Shown piece by piece: positions 1 through 12,569 of a stretch of DNA of 64,000 bases (its first letter is position 1; the number at the start of each line of letters is the position of its first letter). Both the position numbers and the translations under genes were made by a program. Source of the DNA: Aulostomus chinensis (taxonomy: Eukaryota > Chordata > Actinopteri > Syngnathiformes > Aulostomidae); contig JBBMOA010000002.1 of NCBI GenBank assembly GCA_037954235.1, positions 15,561,009-15,625,008 on the forward strand, written 5' to 3'. Under the pieces are notes generated by a model that saw only the letters and a program-made list of their open reading frames with translations, did not search any database and was not told the DNA's origin.

Positions 1-591
1 TCATCCGTGAGTTGTTCATCAGGCTAGGAAGAGGAGATGACTAATACTTGTATGGAACAACAGCAATCATCAGACTTTTCTACTTTAATTAGATAAGTGC
101 TTTATAATTTATAGATTATTCACGGAACAATAAGTTGCCCTGAGACGCTAACCCACCCATCGGAGGCAGCTCAGGGTTCAGCCTGTCACTGAAGGACACT
201 GCACTGCTACAGCCCCTTACTGCTGGTATGCTGAGGACCAGTAATAGACTTCAGTGGGCACTTGCATGTGTGTTTACAACAGGGGGTCAGACACCATGTG
301 GCAACTGCTGCTTCCAGTTTGGATTACATCAAAGTGCAAACAATTGTGGGTGCATACTTGAAAACGAGTCAGCCACGTTTGTTTTACCCACCACACAGCG
401 GCAGGCTCCCAAATTAGAGAAGACATGTGAATATCTTCAAGTTGGAGCACTGGCATTAACTTCTGTGTTCATTTATGCACCTGCTGGGAAACCAGGAAAA
501 ATGGTCTGCTTTACACACAAACTGTGAACCGAATCTCCAACAGCACTGGACAGCGGGAGCATAACTGTTGTCTGGTGAGGTTCCCACAGAC

Positions 592-608
592 GGGGGGGGG
601 GGGGGGGG
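592..608. repeat. poly-G tract (G17)
   Basis: Uninterrupted run of 17 G on the plus strand, followed by A. Such runs are prone to length error in assembly and to slippage. Confidence 0.9.
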
Positions 609-3138
609 ATATAGACCTCGTGCGTGCAGGTTTTTCAAGCAGGGAAAAGAAAATCCTTCCTGGGATTCAACATGTGCTGACCTCCAGATCTCTTGTTTCC
701 CTCCTGAGTACGTTGATGAATCACGTTTCATCTCAAATCACATGTACAAGCCAGGTGATGTGTGATGAGCATGAGGCAACGTTTGAAAGGTAGCACTGAA
801 CTCAACGAAGGACTGAAATGAATAGCAGAATTTTTAGCAGAGAATAGCAGAATGTCTCTTCTGTTATCACACTTTTCCTGCTTGAGTCCAGGACGTGGTC
901 ATCTCCGCACAACCGCGATCAATTACCTTGAAATTAGCCTTTGTTTGTGCATGTCTTTCTCGTAAAGGATCATACGAGCTGGTATAACTGATCCCTTCAA
1001 GTCAAGGTTAGAATTGAGCTGAGCAATGCATGTCTTTACCAAGCATAATATATTGAAATGATGAAATAAACAGGGCTTTTGGAGAATTTGTTTTTCCTCA
1101 TTATTATGAATATTTCACAGCTCTAGAGTGGTCGGGAGTATATTTGTAGTTTTACCTTCCAAGAAAGATAAAGTGAAAAGGACGAGTGGAGCAACACTGA
1201 CATTGAACGGAGTTAAATAGCATGCAGCTGGACGAGCAGCACACACCGCCTGGAGAATACTCACATAGAATAGTAGCCAAGAGTGTGTTCCAGCCTCAGA
1301 GCAGCCCAGCCTCTAACTGGATAGTGGGTCAAAGCACTTACAGTCATCTACTGCACAGAAAGACCAAGAACGAAAAATCCTAATCATCATCCTCTGACCC
1401 AGAGGTCAACTCCTCAGTTCTATTAACAAAACCTTCCAGCACAGCTTCTGTTCACATTCCACATAAATCATGTGACAACAACAATAACACACACACGCAC
1501 AAACATGCACACACACAGAGTCTGAACTGTTGCACACAATGTGTCTTTCCTCCTTTTAAATGCAATTACATAGCTCAGTTCTTTGCATAATGTATTGAAG
1601 ATATTTCAAATTAAAATAAAAAAAATATAGCATGGGGGGGTCAAAGATACTTCTGAACCAGAAATGCTTCAAAATTACTAAAGAAGAGTAAAAACAATTG
1701 ACAAGGTCAAGTATGCAAGCATCAAAGAATATAAATGCTAATACGCTGAATTTATTGGAACTTGATTGCTTCAAGCTTGGTGTTCTTTTTATATTTCATC
1801 TCATTTCATTTAAAATGAATGAAATATATTTTCCTGGTTAATTTTTTCCTCAAATGGGTGTCTTACAAAGAATTCATTATTAAGATTTTTACGCTCTAAA
1901 AATTGAGTGTAATTTCCAAAATAATTTTTTGATGATAAATGCTAAGTTACTACAGTACACTAGCACCATTTGTTTTGTTTCATTTTTTTGATATTTTAAT
2001 GCCAATCCTAAGCTAAAATGGTGTTTTATTTAAATGGCAGGTAAACTGGAAACCTTTTGTGCTGGATTGGCTTTGAGAACTTTTTGACTTTGACTCAAAT
2101 GAATTTTATGGTAAGAACTTAATGCTGTCTGAAGTGAAACCAAAGTTTCTTTGGACAGCACCACTGGTTGTGCATTTATTATATTACATTATATTGAACA
2201 TAAACTTTCATTGTGTTCCCATGCTAATTAATTCTGCATGCTCTTATCCCGTGTTACAGTTAAAGTTCTGTTCCATGCTCAGGGGGCTCGGACCCTCTTC
2301 TCTATAAGAGCTGCTGATCAATAAAGCTCATAAGTCTTTTCCTCGACTGAGTGAGCTTTTGCTCCCTACCTTCCCAGAATCATTGAACAACATAAAGACC
2401 AGTCACACTCCTAAAGGTATCTCCCGCTGCATACAAATCTCTAGTCTAGCCTGCCTCTCTCCACCGCCACGTGCACACTCCTCCCTCGAGACCACACAAA
2501 ACCATGCAAGCGGATAACGTTTTACTGAGTCCAGGCCAAGAAAAAAGATTATTATGATGGACTACAATAATGTTGGTGGTTCTGTGTCATCACATGCTGA
2601 TGTGTTCATGTGTTTGGAGGCGATATTTAATGTATGCACACACATGTTTAATTTTGTTTACACGTGTCCAGCAAATTGCATTAGTGTGGAAGGAGCCACT
2701 GTCTTATTTGCCTAATGAAGGAATTAAGATTAAAATGGAGTGTAGGGCCAAAAGCTACAACATACAAGAGAAATAAACAGCTTGTCTCATCTAATTTGCA
2801 AATCTTTTTAAGTGTTTTGAAATCCCTTTGATTTAGGACCTCACTGCTCTGCAATGTAAATCAGCTGGTGAATAAATGAATTCATAGCTTCATTAATATG
2901 TATGCACAAGTCAGGCTTGACTGCAATGTCATGTCAGCAAGAGAAACTGGACTCCCACTTTGCATGGATGGACTGAAGTGGCAACAACAATGCTATTGCT
3001 AGGGATTACATTAGAAATGATGATATCATCAAGCCATGCAAGGAACAAGACACAAGACGGCTTTAAGTCGGGACTGAAACACAAGCTGAATTTGCATTGG
3101 ACATAAATGACAGAAGGAGGGAGAGGAAGCAGCTGAGT

Positions 3139-3158
3139 CCCCCCCCCCCCCCCCCCCC
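3139..3158. repeat. poly-C tract (C20)
   Basis: Uninterrupted run of 20 C on the plus strand. Confidence 0.9.
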
Positions 3159-3277
3159 AAGGAGTGACAGTCAGACCAACCAACACGTGTTTAACCTGTA
3201 GATGCTGGAAGCATCAAGCCTGTGTCAAAGTCAAAATTACATTTCAAAGAAAGCCAGTGAAAGCGAGGCCTAATCGC

Positions 3278-4518
3278 TAGTGTTGTGTCGTTCGAGAACG
3301 TTTCGTTCAAAAGAGTCGAATCGTTTAAATGAACGTACTGATTCGACTCACTTCCTCAAGTGATTCGTTCTTCTCTCGGTTCAGTTGTGCTGTCAGCAGC
3401 CTGTGAGCCAATGCCGGGAGGAGAAGGGCTGGTTTGGCTGGAACAGATAATATAGTGTAATGATGAGTTAATCCTGAAGGTGGCAGCAGTGCTACAAACG
3501 CATTCATGGCAGCTGCTGTAATAATCCACTAAAGAAGAAGAAGAAATGCAGGGAGGGAGGGGGAAGGAGGAGTGGAAGAGTGACTGAGCCAAGTGAACCA
3601 TCTCGCTAAGTGAACATGTGATTCAGGTGAATCAGTGATTCAGGTGAATCAGTCAGTACGCGACTCACCGGGTGACCCAGTACCTGAGTCGATTTGCGAG
3701 TCGGCTAGAGAGCTGGTTCTAGGAATCGTCGCTATAGTACAATGTTTCATTAGCCTCATGACACAGTTGGGGGGTTGACAGACAGACGGACGGAGAGGAG
3801 AGAGACAGAGAAAGCAGGTGTTTAGGAGCTGGCTGCGCACCGCTGACCGCCTCCTGCTTAGCGCGGCTGGAGCGAGACACACAGAAAGAGCGGCCATGAC
3901 AACAGGCTGGCTGGCGCTGCTACCAGGAGCTCGGTGACTTCGCCATTCACAGTTAGACCCCAGTGTTAACATGTCCCCCCGCAAAGTGTCACAATCAGAC
4001 AGTCAGCCATTTCCTCAGTTAGTGGGTAACAACATAACTCATTGTAAACAACAAAGGTGTGGCCATGACATTTTTTTAAATTACTGAAACTATAGCCTAT
4101 GTCACATTGTAAATAACATCACAAGAAATATACAAGAAAAATAAATCTGCACTAACCTTCAACTGAGTGCAAAACAAATATAAAAAGCAAAATGACAAAA
4201 TAAAAACTTTAGGCTTTAGGCAAAGAAAATATAAACTTAAATGTGCAATATTAAATACACGTCAAGCTGACCAGGTAAAAATAAGCAGCCTATAAATAGC
4301 CTCATGTGCATTTAAAATATTAAGAAAATAACTTGAATGTGCAATATAAGATAAATATTGAAATGACCAGGTAAAAATAAGTATACATACTGTACTAATG
4401 AAGCACCCCCCCCCCATATGATTAATTGATTCGGTGAACGAATCTTTTGAACGAATCTTTTGGGTGAACTGATTCAAGTGATTCAGTTCATCTAAAGGAA
4501 CTGTTGTGCTCATCACTA
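3278..4518. mobile_element. Non-autonomous hAT-type DNA transposon
   Basis: The ends are TAGTGTTGTG on the left and, read in reverse complement, TAGTGATGAG on the right, matching at 8 of the first 10 bases. The flanks CTAATCGC (3270-3277) and CTCATCGC (4519-4526) match at 7 of 8 bases, fitting the 8-bp target-site duplication of hAT elements. Both ends are rich in GATTC/GAATC words, including a tandem repeat around 3616-3650 and two copies of a GAACGAATCTTTT word at 4436-4461. No transposase is seen; open frames inside have no recognisable domain. The superfamily call rests on end and duplication structure only. Confidence 0.7.
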
Positions 4519-4526
4519 CTCATCGC

Positions 4527-7500
4527 AGTTTCAATATGAGTCATGTGCAATTAGAGATTCATTGAGTGTGTTTGTGTGAAAAGCTAGGCCCATATTGTCG
4601 GCAGCATGTGAGCACAAAAGCTCCAGAGACTGAACTTTGATGTGTTTCCTTGATTGTATCCTCTGGCAGATAACGCTGCTGTGTGATTTGGGGCTCAGAG
4701 GTTAGAGTGTCTGAGTCAGCTCTAGCTTTGCTCTGGGAACAGCCAGTCTCCCACTCGTTTGAAATTGCAGCAACATACCATCCATCTCGAGAATCAAACT
4801 ACCACAGGCCTCCTCCAGCACACGATGGCTGAAACCTTATCAGCAGCACTGAGATTGAGATGCTGGCTGGTGCATTTTATTACATCTAGAAACCCACCAG
4901 TGTGATAAATTGTCACTTTGTTGCAAATGTCAAAAGTTTTGAGGAGAGACCCAGTGGTCTGAAAGATGAATATTGGGGCTATTATGCCATTAGGGATGCC
5001 TCTGTATTTTGATTTATGCACATATATTATTATAGCCTGCTGCACATCACTTGCTCTGACACTTTCAAGGGAAATACTGCTCATCTACAATATAAAAAAT
5101 ACTATATGTAATATTGAGTTTGACATGAAACAGCTGAGTTATGTCAGGCAGACAAAAAAACGACTAAATACGGATGATTGATGTCTATTTTCTTGTCATT
5201 TTGAGACATCCTGAAATAGGCATAGAGGTTAATAATAGGGGCCACTGGCAGTTGGTTTTGACAATAATGATGATCAGTATAATTGCTATATTCATGTGTT
5301 TTGATTGACTGTGTGTGCCTGAACAGCCAGCTGGTGAGTCAGTACTGTCAGGAAATCCCGGTTTCATCCACTGCAACTAGAACCACCTCCAGTTGTCTTG
5401 TTCCTGGTGCTGGTCAATAGAACGAAGCTGATGCTGCACAAATCACCCACTAAACTCTCCAGTTCATTGTGCGAGCTGCGATGCTTTACCACTGTCATTA
5501 TCGGAGTCCTGTAGCTACGGGTGAGTGAGGAAGCAGCAGGCACAGATATGCTGGTGGCTGCACAGGTGGCTGAGGATTCTGGTAGTTACTTCACTGGACC
5601 AAATCAGCACCATGACTAACTGAGTAGCCCTACTGAGGATCACACTGCTCACCTTCATAGTGTGGAGCAAGTTAGTTAATACATCTCACATCTCGATCCC
5701 GGGCAGAGCTGGCATTAGCAACATGGATATTGTGTGGATATTGCAGTTTCTAAAGATGGAGTGGGTGAAGAAGTTTCTGATGCAGGTTTGGCAATAAAAA
5801 CCTGTGTTATTAATGAGAATAAAGTAGAAATACAGTCACTGTTTTGATTCAAACCCTGCATGCATTATGTACACTAAACAACTCCCCTACTGTTTACATC
5901 CCTTTCACACTGGTGAAGTATGGTGTAGGATAGTATTGTGAATGTACTGTTAGAATGTAAGACAGAATTCAAACTGAAGTCTCTCATTATTTCCACTGTT
6001 TTTCTGCCTTCAAACTTGCCGGCTTACTGGTTTCCCTACCTACTGTACCAGCGATCTTGTTTCAAATTACTTTTTAAGCCAGCCATTCTGTCATCGAGCT
6101 TTCCTGCACAATTGTCAACTCCTTATTTAAATATTATTTAGAAATGAGGACCAGAGACAGAAAAATTAAGCTCTCTGTGAAATAAAATCCCCATTTCACT
6201 GCCTGCAATGAATAAAGGCACAGTGTCTGCCAGTTGCTTTATTCCCCATAAATAGAGTGCCAATTAAAGCAGAAAGCTTTGTCTTGCTGGAGAGAAGAGA
6301 CTGGGCTCATTTACCGTACCACTTCCACTTTCGAGAAAAAAAAGTCATGACAGATAAGGAACATCGTATTGCTGTAAAACACACAGCCACTGATCGGGGG
6401 TGAGACTCTGGGGTAGGAAAAAATCCCTGACATTGAATTGATGAATATTTTCAATGCACAAAAGTAATTTACAGAACACTGAAATAACATAATACTCTTA
6501 TCTTATACTGTGTTTCTGTGCTGAGTCCCAAAAGGCTCTATTTGCTTAGTCATATGGGGATTTAAATATACTGTGTTCACACACAGAAATAATTTGTGGG
6601 ATGGAGATGCTTTGGAGGGCTGGATTTATTGCTTTCCAGCCACTAGACTTGCGTGTGGACTCCTACTGCTGATATTCAAATCACTCAATTGAATCTGTGT
6701 GGTTTTAATTGACAACTCAAATAAACAACAAAAAAGTTTAGGTTTAAACAAACCCCACACAAAGGAACTCCTAACTTCCTGAGGCGTACAGCGCATCAAC
6801 TGTATTACTGTCAAACTGGAGGAGCCGACAGAGCCAGCCGAGTGAGCAGAGTTCAGCGTCCTCCCGCCAGTCTGCCTGCCGACATCACATCACATACGGT
6901 CCAAGTGTTCCCAGGTGGCTGGGCCTTGCACAGACAAGCAGCACTTAAAGATGCCATCATCACCTACGCAGACAAGCTGGAAAAGCACACACGTGTGTGT
7001 GTGTGTGTGTGTGTATGCATGCAGACCGTCTCCTCTTTGTCTGTCTGCTCTACATACCATGATTTCACCTGACAGGAGCAGATGTGTCACAGCTGGCTCA
7101 CAGACCAAACAAAGACAGGTTAAGCAGAGGAGGTCATGTGTTGTCTTCATAACTGAGATGGTTTTTCAGTTCTGGAGCGTTACGGCGGGGGTCAGTGACT
7201 GGAGGTCAAGGATTATATCAAAGGCATCATCTAGAACAGCCTTCGTGTATGTGATTGGGTCAAAGAGAAACTGTAGTTTTTGCCAAATTTCACCAATTTT
7301 CTACTTTAAAATGTTAAGAAACTAAAAAATGACTCAGAACAGACAGTTGTCATGTATTTGGTGACTAAGAAGTCATGTAAAACAGCAAAAGTAGGCTTGA
7401 CTGGCTGAGCGTCTGAACCCCCCCCCCCCCCCCCCCCCCCCCCCAGTTTGAGGATATATAGCTTCAGCTACAGTCATCAAACATGCAGGTCTGGATTTAA

Positions 7501-7709
7501 ATTTCCAGATTTGTGGTATTTCAAACTCCAGCCTTTATAGTCCAGACCATCCTCGAACTTCATAGAAACAGGCAAATATGCTAAGCCTTTGGTTCAGGAT
7601 ATATCATTATGTTGCATTGTGTAGGATCCCCCCTCTATTATCACTGCTCGAAATATCAGTCCCCACCTCGACCAACGGGGAAACCCGAAATCATGCTTAA
7701 AATTTAAGT
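4527..7709. other. Non-coding stretch with simple tracts
   Basis: No gene or dated insertion was found. It contains a GT microsatellite at about 6992-7014 and an uninterrupted 27-base C run at 7418-7444. The open frames around 6842-7325 are produced largely by the GT tract and are not supported as genes. Confidence 0.6.
7418..7444. repeat. poly-C tract (C27)
   Basis: Uninterrupted run of 27 C, the longest mononucleotide tract in the window. Confidence 0.9.
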
Positions 7710-7941
7710 GCACTCAACTCAAAATGGAAAAGAAGTATGGATTGGATGCGAAAATTGTGTATGCAAAAGTACCCGGATGAAGTACTCAAATCAGTCAAGT
7801 GTTTTCCAAATCACGTACTTCCATACTACAGTCTTACAATTTTGAGTATACTCCACTCAAAATGGAAAAAAAGTACGGATAGCATGCAAAATTTGAGTTT
7901 GCAATAGTACCCGGATGATGTACTCAAATCGGCCAAATGGC
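7709..7941. repeat. Imperfect tandem duplication, about 145-bp period
   Basis: Two related copies are visible, about 7712-7800 and 7855-7941. Shared words include CACTCAAAATGGAAAA, AAAGTA(C/T)GGAT and AGTACCCGGATGA, each in the same order. The sequence resembles a teleost repeat I know only by its wording, possibly a DNA-element relic. No coding potential. Confidence 0.6.
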
Positions 7942-8472
7942 AGCAGACAGTGGTGAGAGTCGGTCGACTGACGTGTCAGCCTTGAAGAACTAATTCCAGC
8001 GTATGGCTTTCAATGAGCTCACTTTATTCCACTTTTTCACGGTCAGCAATGACAGATACAAGATGTATTAAGACCTAGCTTCAGCTTTTATTCATCATTT
8101 GTCCTATTAAAAACCTCGATGCTGCTCTCCACTGTGTATTCTCACCATGAAGATGTGGGGGGGAGATGCTGTTAAATTCAGGATACGCGTTTGAGGATAA
8201 TACAAATAACTCCTGTTCTTCTGCTACTGAGCTTGAGGGCATTTCTAAAATGCACAGCAGCAGTCTCAGCGCTGTTCAGAGAGTATGGCATCCACTTGGC
8301 TGCATATCTGGATGACTGGTGACTGCTGGCGTGCTCAGACAGGGAGGTGGTGGTGCACAGGCCCGACACTGGCACACGAGATTGATTTAGGTTTGTAGTG
8401 AACGAGGAAAAGAACGAGTCTGCCCTTGGATTCTCTCATCTTTCAGCCTGCTTGTCAGCTGAGAGAGTTGGG

Positions 8473-8517
<45 letters not shown>

Positions 8518-9307
8518 GATGCTGACTCAAATGAAACAATGGCGCTGATACATATGCACGCTCTCTGTCAAAATGGACTGCCACTTACACAGAGGGCCGT
8601 AACCTGTGATGTCTGCAGCTCACAGGGTCAAGTCCGAGGGACGCCACTCAACACTGAAGAGCTCTCATGTCCAACACGCCAAACCTCACCACCAACAGCA
8701 CTGACCCCATCAGACCATGAGGCCTGGACAAAATGTACAAGAGTGAACTGAAATGTCAGCTCACTTAGCTGATAAACACACTGAAAAGATGAGCTTTACA
8801 GTCTCCTTTTATGGTGTTGAACATCTTTTTTTTCAGAAGTACGACTATCATACATTTCTATCTTCTAATAATGATTCAGCTTGTTCATTTTCTCTGACAT
8901 TTCAGCCCTTTTATCAAGTCCTCATTCCTTATTCCTATTCTTATATGGAGAGTTTGACTCCTGGAGCAAGAGCCAAGCAGTTCCAGATTAACTGTTATCT
9001 TAATATTTATATAATCTGGATGAGGACAAAGGAAAGTAAGAAGAAACCATAAAAGAGACAAACATTTCCAGGTAACAGCCACCTTGACCAATCAGAGACA
9101 TGACTGTGACACCTTTAACACATCCGGTTTGTTAATGAAGAGTAGTTACAGTGACCAGGTAAAAAAATGTGCTCATCCTGCGAATATCTATGATAACAAA
9201 CATTGTTATGCACCAATGATGTAATGCATCGCTCATATCTCCCGTGTGTTTGTCACAAAATTTCACAGTGTTTTCTGTGACATAACAAATAAGGTTGATA
9301 TAAAAGG
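7942..9307. other. Non-coding stretch with AC microsatellite
   Basis: No supported gene. An (AC)n tract lies at about 8474-8510; open frames across it are tract artefacts. Confidence 0.55.
8474..8510. repeat. (AC)n microsatellite
   Basis: About 18 uninterrupted AC units. Confidence 0.9.
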
Positions 9308-9376
9308 CCAAGCCCCCCGCGCAACCCTTAATCAGAATAAGCGGAAGAAAATGGATGGCTGGATGGATGGATGGAT
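9308..9376 (+). mobile_element. SINE 3' tail fragment
   Basis: Contains the end of the SINE family seen at 15610 and 17624: a C-rich word, AACCCTTAA, GAATAAGCGGAAG and a GGAT/ATGG tail. The tRNA-like head and body are missing, so this is a severely 5'-truncated copy. Confidence 0.6.
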
Positions 9377-9869
9377 AAACAAATGTATAAAGAACATAAG
9401 TACATATGTTCTGTCTTTCTACGGCCACTGCAAGGCTTCATGGGTAATCTATTTCACATACGACAACAGTGTGATTTGTGGTTGAAGGTTTGATTTGTAA
9501 AATTCTCTCATACTCTGGAAGAAAAGAGATGTGCTGCATTGTTGTAGTACATAAAACCAGAAGGGCATTATGAAGGATGCATTTTCCTTACAAGGGCGAT
9601 TTAAGAATAAATATGTTTTATAAACTGTTTATTTTCCATAAACCTGGTAAAAGCTGGACAAACAGACTGATAGATGGGTTCAAAAATATTCCTCCTCGGA
9701 TGTCGTAACATGACTTTCACATTATATGTCCCAGGTGGTTCATATAAAATGTTCACGTTCTTTCAAATCTGCTTTTGTTAATGTTAACCTACAGAATTGT
9801 GCTTTAATAAAATATCATAAAATGACACTGAATACTGTGTAATGCTTTGAAATCAAAATGTCTACCTAT

Positions 9870-10256
9870 CCTTCCATCCATCCATTTTCTATGGCTTATC
9901 CTGTTAAGGGCTGCGGGTGGGGGGGTGGGGGGTGGAGCCTATCCCAGCAGCCTTCAGGTGAGAGGCGGGGTTCACCCTGGACAGGTCACCAGTCCATCAC
10001 AGGACCAACACATAGAGACAGACAACCATTCACACTCACAGTCACACCTACAGTCAATTTAGAGTATCAATCAGCCTCGTCCCCTCTTGATGTCTTTGGA
10101 CTGTGGGAGGAAGCTGGAGTACCAGAGAGAACCCACACAGGAACAGGGAGAACATGGAGACTTACACAGAAAGATCCTGTGATGGAGCTGGGACTTGAAC
10201 CTGGAACCCTCTTGCTGTGAGGCGACAGTGCTGACCACTGCACCACCGTGCTGCCT
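9870..10256 (-). mobile_element. tRNA-headed SINE, full length, minus strand
   Basis: On the minus strand it begins with a tRNA-like head containing an A-box-like word (TGGTGCAGTGG) and a B-box-like word (GGTTCAAGTCC), continues through the family body, and ends in an ATGG-repeat tail. It is flanked by a 15-bp duplication, AAAATGTCTACCTAT (9855-9869) and AAAATTTCTATCTAT (10257-10271), matching at 13 of 15. These are the expected signs of LINE-assisted retroposition. Open frames across it are not genes. Confidence 0.85.
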
Positions 10257-10271
10257 AAAATTTCTATCTAT

Positions 10272-11292
10272 GTGTAAATAAAAAATAAGACCTGTAGTGT
10301 GCGTTTGTCATCAAAATTCCAAAATGACAATGAATTTTTAAGTGTAGCAACAGACAACAAACAGTAGGACGTATTTCAATTCAACCTCCCAAACGTCCGA
10401 TGGATTTCTCCCCGGCTGCCACACAAGGTGCAAGCAGTGGGAGCAGGAGTTGTTGGATTGCATGGCAGTGTCAGATAACAAGTGCCAAACGGAAATGGCA
10501 AGAGGGGCTTCAGATATGGACAAGAGGGGGCATTATCCCAGCTGGAATCTATGTTCAACCAAGCATCCCTAACTTCAAAGCTGATACAGGCCATTTTTGT
10601 CTGAGAGAGAGAGGGACACGAGAGCCAATGCTGCTAGAGGGGCTTGTATTAACGGCAAGTGGACCTGACAACTTTTACTTTACTTTGTGTTTTTTTTTGT
10701 CCTTAATTTCTCCTAAACTGTAATAATTCTACATCTCACTATCTTGAACGTTTGAGATCTCCAACAAACCACACATGCTAAAAAACCTCAATGTTGTCAC
10801 CTCAGAGCTTCATCTCACTGTCCAGATGACATTGACAGTGTATGATGTAGAGTCAAGATAAGGACTCTTGGTAAAACAGGCAACTTTTCTTGTCCCTTTC
10901 TTTACACTTCTTTCCTGCATCTCTCTTGGGGGGGGGGGACCAACTCTTAACAAAAATATACTGACTACTACATGGGAGCTTTTGAATGATTCATAGCTGG
11001 AAGAGCAGTGTCTTCCTCCCTTCCACAGAGAGTTGACCTGTCCCACTTCCTCTGGTCTGTGAGTGCTCGGTTCCCTTCACCAGCTCCCCACTTTCATTTA
11101 AGGCGAAGTATTGCAGAGAGAAGGAGAAGTGGTGGCAGAAAAACTGAAGGATGAAATTACTTTCTCTCTCATACACAGACCTGATAAAAATGAATTATCA
11201 TAATTATTTTCACAATGGTTTAATCTAGAGTTTAACGTTTCCTTCCGCCATTTCACCATGAATATTCACAGAACTGTTGCGTTGTACCTGCT
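10272..11292. other. Non-coding stretch bounded by a 31-bp repeated word
   Basis: No gene recognised. It begins with a 31-bp word at 10285-10315 that recurs exactly at 11865-11895. The middle has no recognisable repeat or domain. Confidence 0.5.
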
Positions 11293-11864
11293 GTGGAAGG
11301 CAGAAATACGTTGGAAAACTAAACGCCGTCGTATCTGGGTTATCAACACCATCTAGAGGCGAGCTCAGCTCGGTGAATTTCCCCGCTCGGTGAACCGAGC
11401 TGCTCCAGGGGCTCCATCTGAATAATGCTGCTTCAAGTAGTGTTTTCGGATGACGACTGGCCAGTTTAACGACCTGCTCGCTAGGATCGGTGAAAGAATG
11501 TAACGAATGGACACCAATTTATTCAGCCTGTTCTTGTAATTTTGAAACGTAGTGTCATATAGCACCGGGTTTCCACACATAGCCACAATCAACTTGTCTG
11601 CCATCTTGTCAGTCACAGTCAGCCGTGACGTCGGGACATCCTCAATGCTGATTGGCTGTCTTGACGCGAATTTTTCGCCAAAGTTCAATATTTTCAACTT
11701 GCGCGAATGGCGAATATTTCGCCTCGCGAATTCGCGCGAACAGTTTCCATTCAAAGTCGATGCAAACACACGAATGACACGGATTTTCAGTCTGCCAGCG
11801 CAAATGACGCGAATGCGCGAATTCGAAATTCATGGCTATGTGTGGAAACCCGGTGCTATATGAC
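11293..11864 (-). pseudogene. MADF-domain element fragment (Harbinger-associated), head-to-head copies
   Basis: A minus-strand open frame (11365-11769) contains a MADF-like start: DKLIVAMCGNPVLYDTTFQN, followed by a short remnant. MADF (Myb/SANT-like) proteins are encoded as the second gene of many PIF/Harbinger transposons and also occur as host DNA-binding factors. A second, truncated copy of the same coding start reads in the opposite direction from 11834 (MCGNPVLYD on the plus strand). The two copies form a perfect 31-bp inverted repeat, 11554-11584 and 11834-11864, with about 250 bp between them rich in GCGAATT words. About 440 bp of this unit recurs at 46919-47360. The downstream exons are missing, so it is called broken. 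Confidence 0.6.
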
Positions 11865-11895
11865 ATAAGACCTGTAGTGTGCGTTTGTCATCAAA

Positions 11896-12174
11896 TATTC
11901 CATATGTGCTCTATGGTTCTGGCGGGCTCCATCCCCAGCGCAGCAGCTGCTACACCTTCTCTGCTGCCATGGGTCCTGGCGGGCGTCACTCCTGTTCCGG
12001 CGCAGAGGGTCCTGGCTGGTGCTACTCCTGCTTTGTTGCCAAGGGTCCGAGTGGACGCCTCTCCTGTTCCTGCTCCGAGTGTTCTTGCCCTTTCCCACCT
12101 CCTGGTCACTCCACCCATCCTGGTGTTGTTTGTTTTTGGGCTGTCTGGGAGCCAGCCCTTAGGGGGGTGGGTAC
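11896..12174 (+). pseudogene. 3' internal remnant of a Ty3/gypsy-type retrotransposon
   Basis: The sequence reads as a proline- and alanine-rich stretch with an imperfect repeat of roughly 16 residues (VLAGVTPVPAQR, VLAGATPALLPR). It ends in a purine-rich run (AGGGGGGTGGG) directly before an LTR that begins TGTCACGATC. That is the position and character of a polypurine tract. No protease, reverse transcriptase or integrase motif is present, so only the extreme 3' end of the element survives. Confidence 0.5.
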
Positions 12175-12569
12175 TGTCACGATCCCTGTCTCGTGTTTCC
12201 TGTTTTAGTTTGTAGTCATGTCCTGTCTTCCTGTCCTCCCTCCTGTGATTACCTCATGTGTCTCACCTGGGTGATTGCACCACCTGTGTGTCGTTTCCCC
12301 TCGTGTATTTAATCTCTGTGTTTTCCCCTGTTCCGTGTTGGGCCATTGTTTGTATATTGCACTAATGTGCTGTTGTAGTGTGTTAAAGTCACTAACTGTT
12401 TGTCTCCAGTCGCATGTCTCCAGTGTCAAGCCGCCAGTCACACCTCTCCAGTCTCAAGCCTCTAGTGTCCCCATCTAAAGCCCCTGTTGTTTTCAATAAA
12501 CCTCTTTTGAGCACCGTCCCACTCTCAGTCTGCCCTTGGGTCTACTTCCTTCCTCCACCCCACGTAACA
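12175..12569 (+). mobile_element. LTR of gypsy-type retrotransposon
   Basis: Begins TGTCACGATC after a purine tract and ends near CGTAACA. It is similar over its length to the solo LTR at 22092-22511, sharing words such as GTGATTACCTCAT, TCTCACCTG, GATTGCACCACC and GTATTTAA in order. A polyadenylation-like AATAAA lies near 12496. It is best read as the 3' LTR of a truncated insertion. Confidence 0.65.

Larger units (their letters stand above)
1..3269. other. Non-coding stretch, no gene recognised
   Basis: I see no supported gene or mobile element here. Short open frames lack recognisable domains. Simple tracts are a 17-base G run at 592-608 and a 20-base C run at 3139-3158. A segment near 2270-2400 has an AATAAA and a TATAA-like stretch that recall an LTR, but no LTR ends or duplication could be defined. 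Confidence 0.6.

Noticed and set aside
2270..2400. LTR-like U3-R-U5 segment with TATAA and AATAAA
   Set aside because: No TG...CA ends, no flanking duplication and no second copy in the window.
9870..10256. tRNA gene
   Set aside because: A-box and B-box words belong to a SINE head that is repeated many times, lacks a tRNA acceptor stem and is followed by the SINE body.
11832..12215. Plus-strand 127-codon open frame as a gene
   Set aside because: It fuses a truncated inverted MADF start with the proline-rich gypsy remnant across a repeat junction; not one gene.
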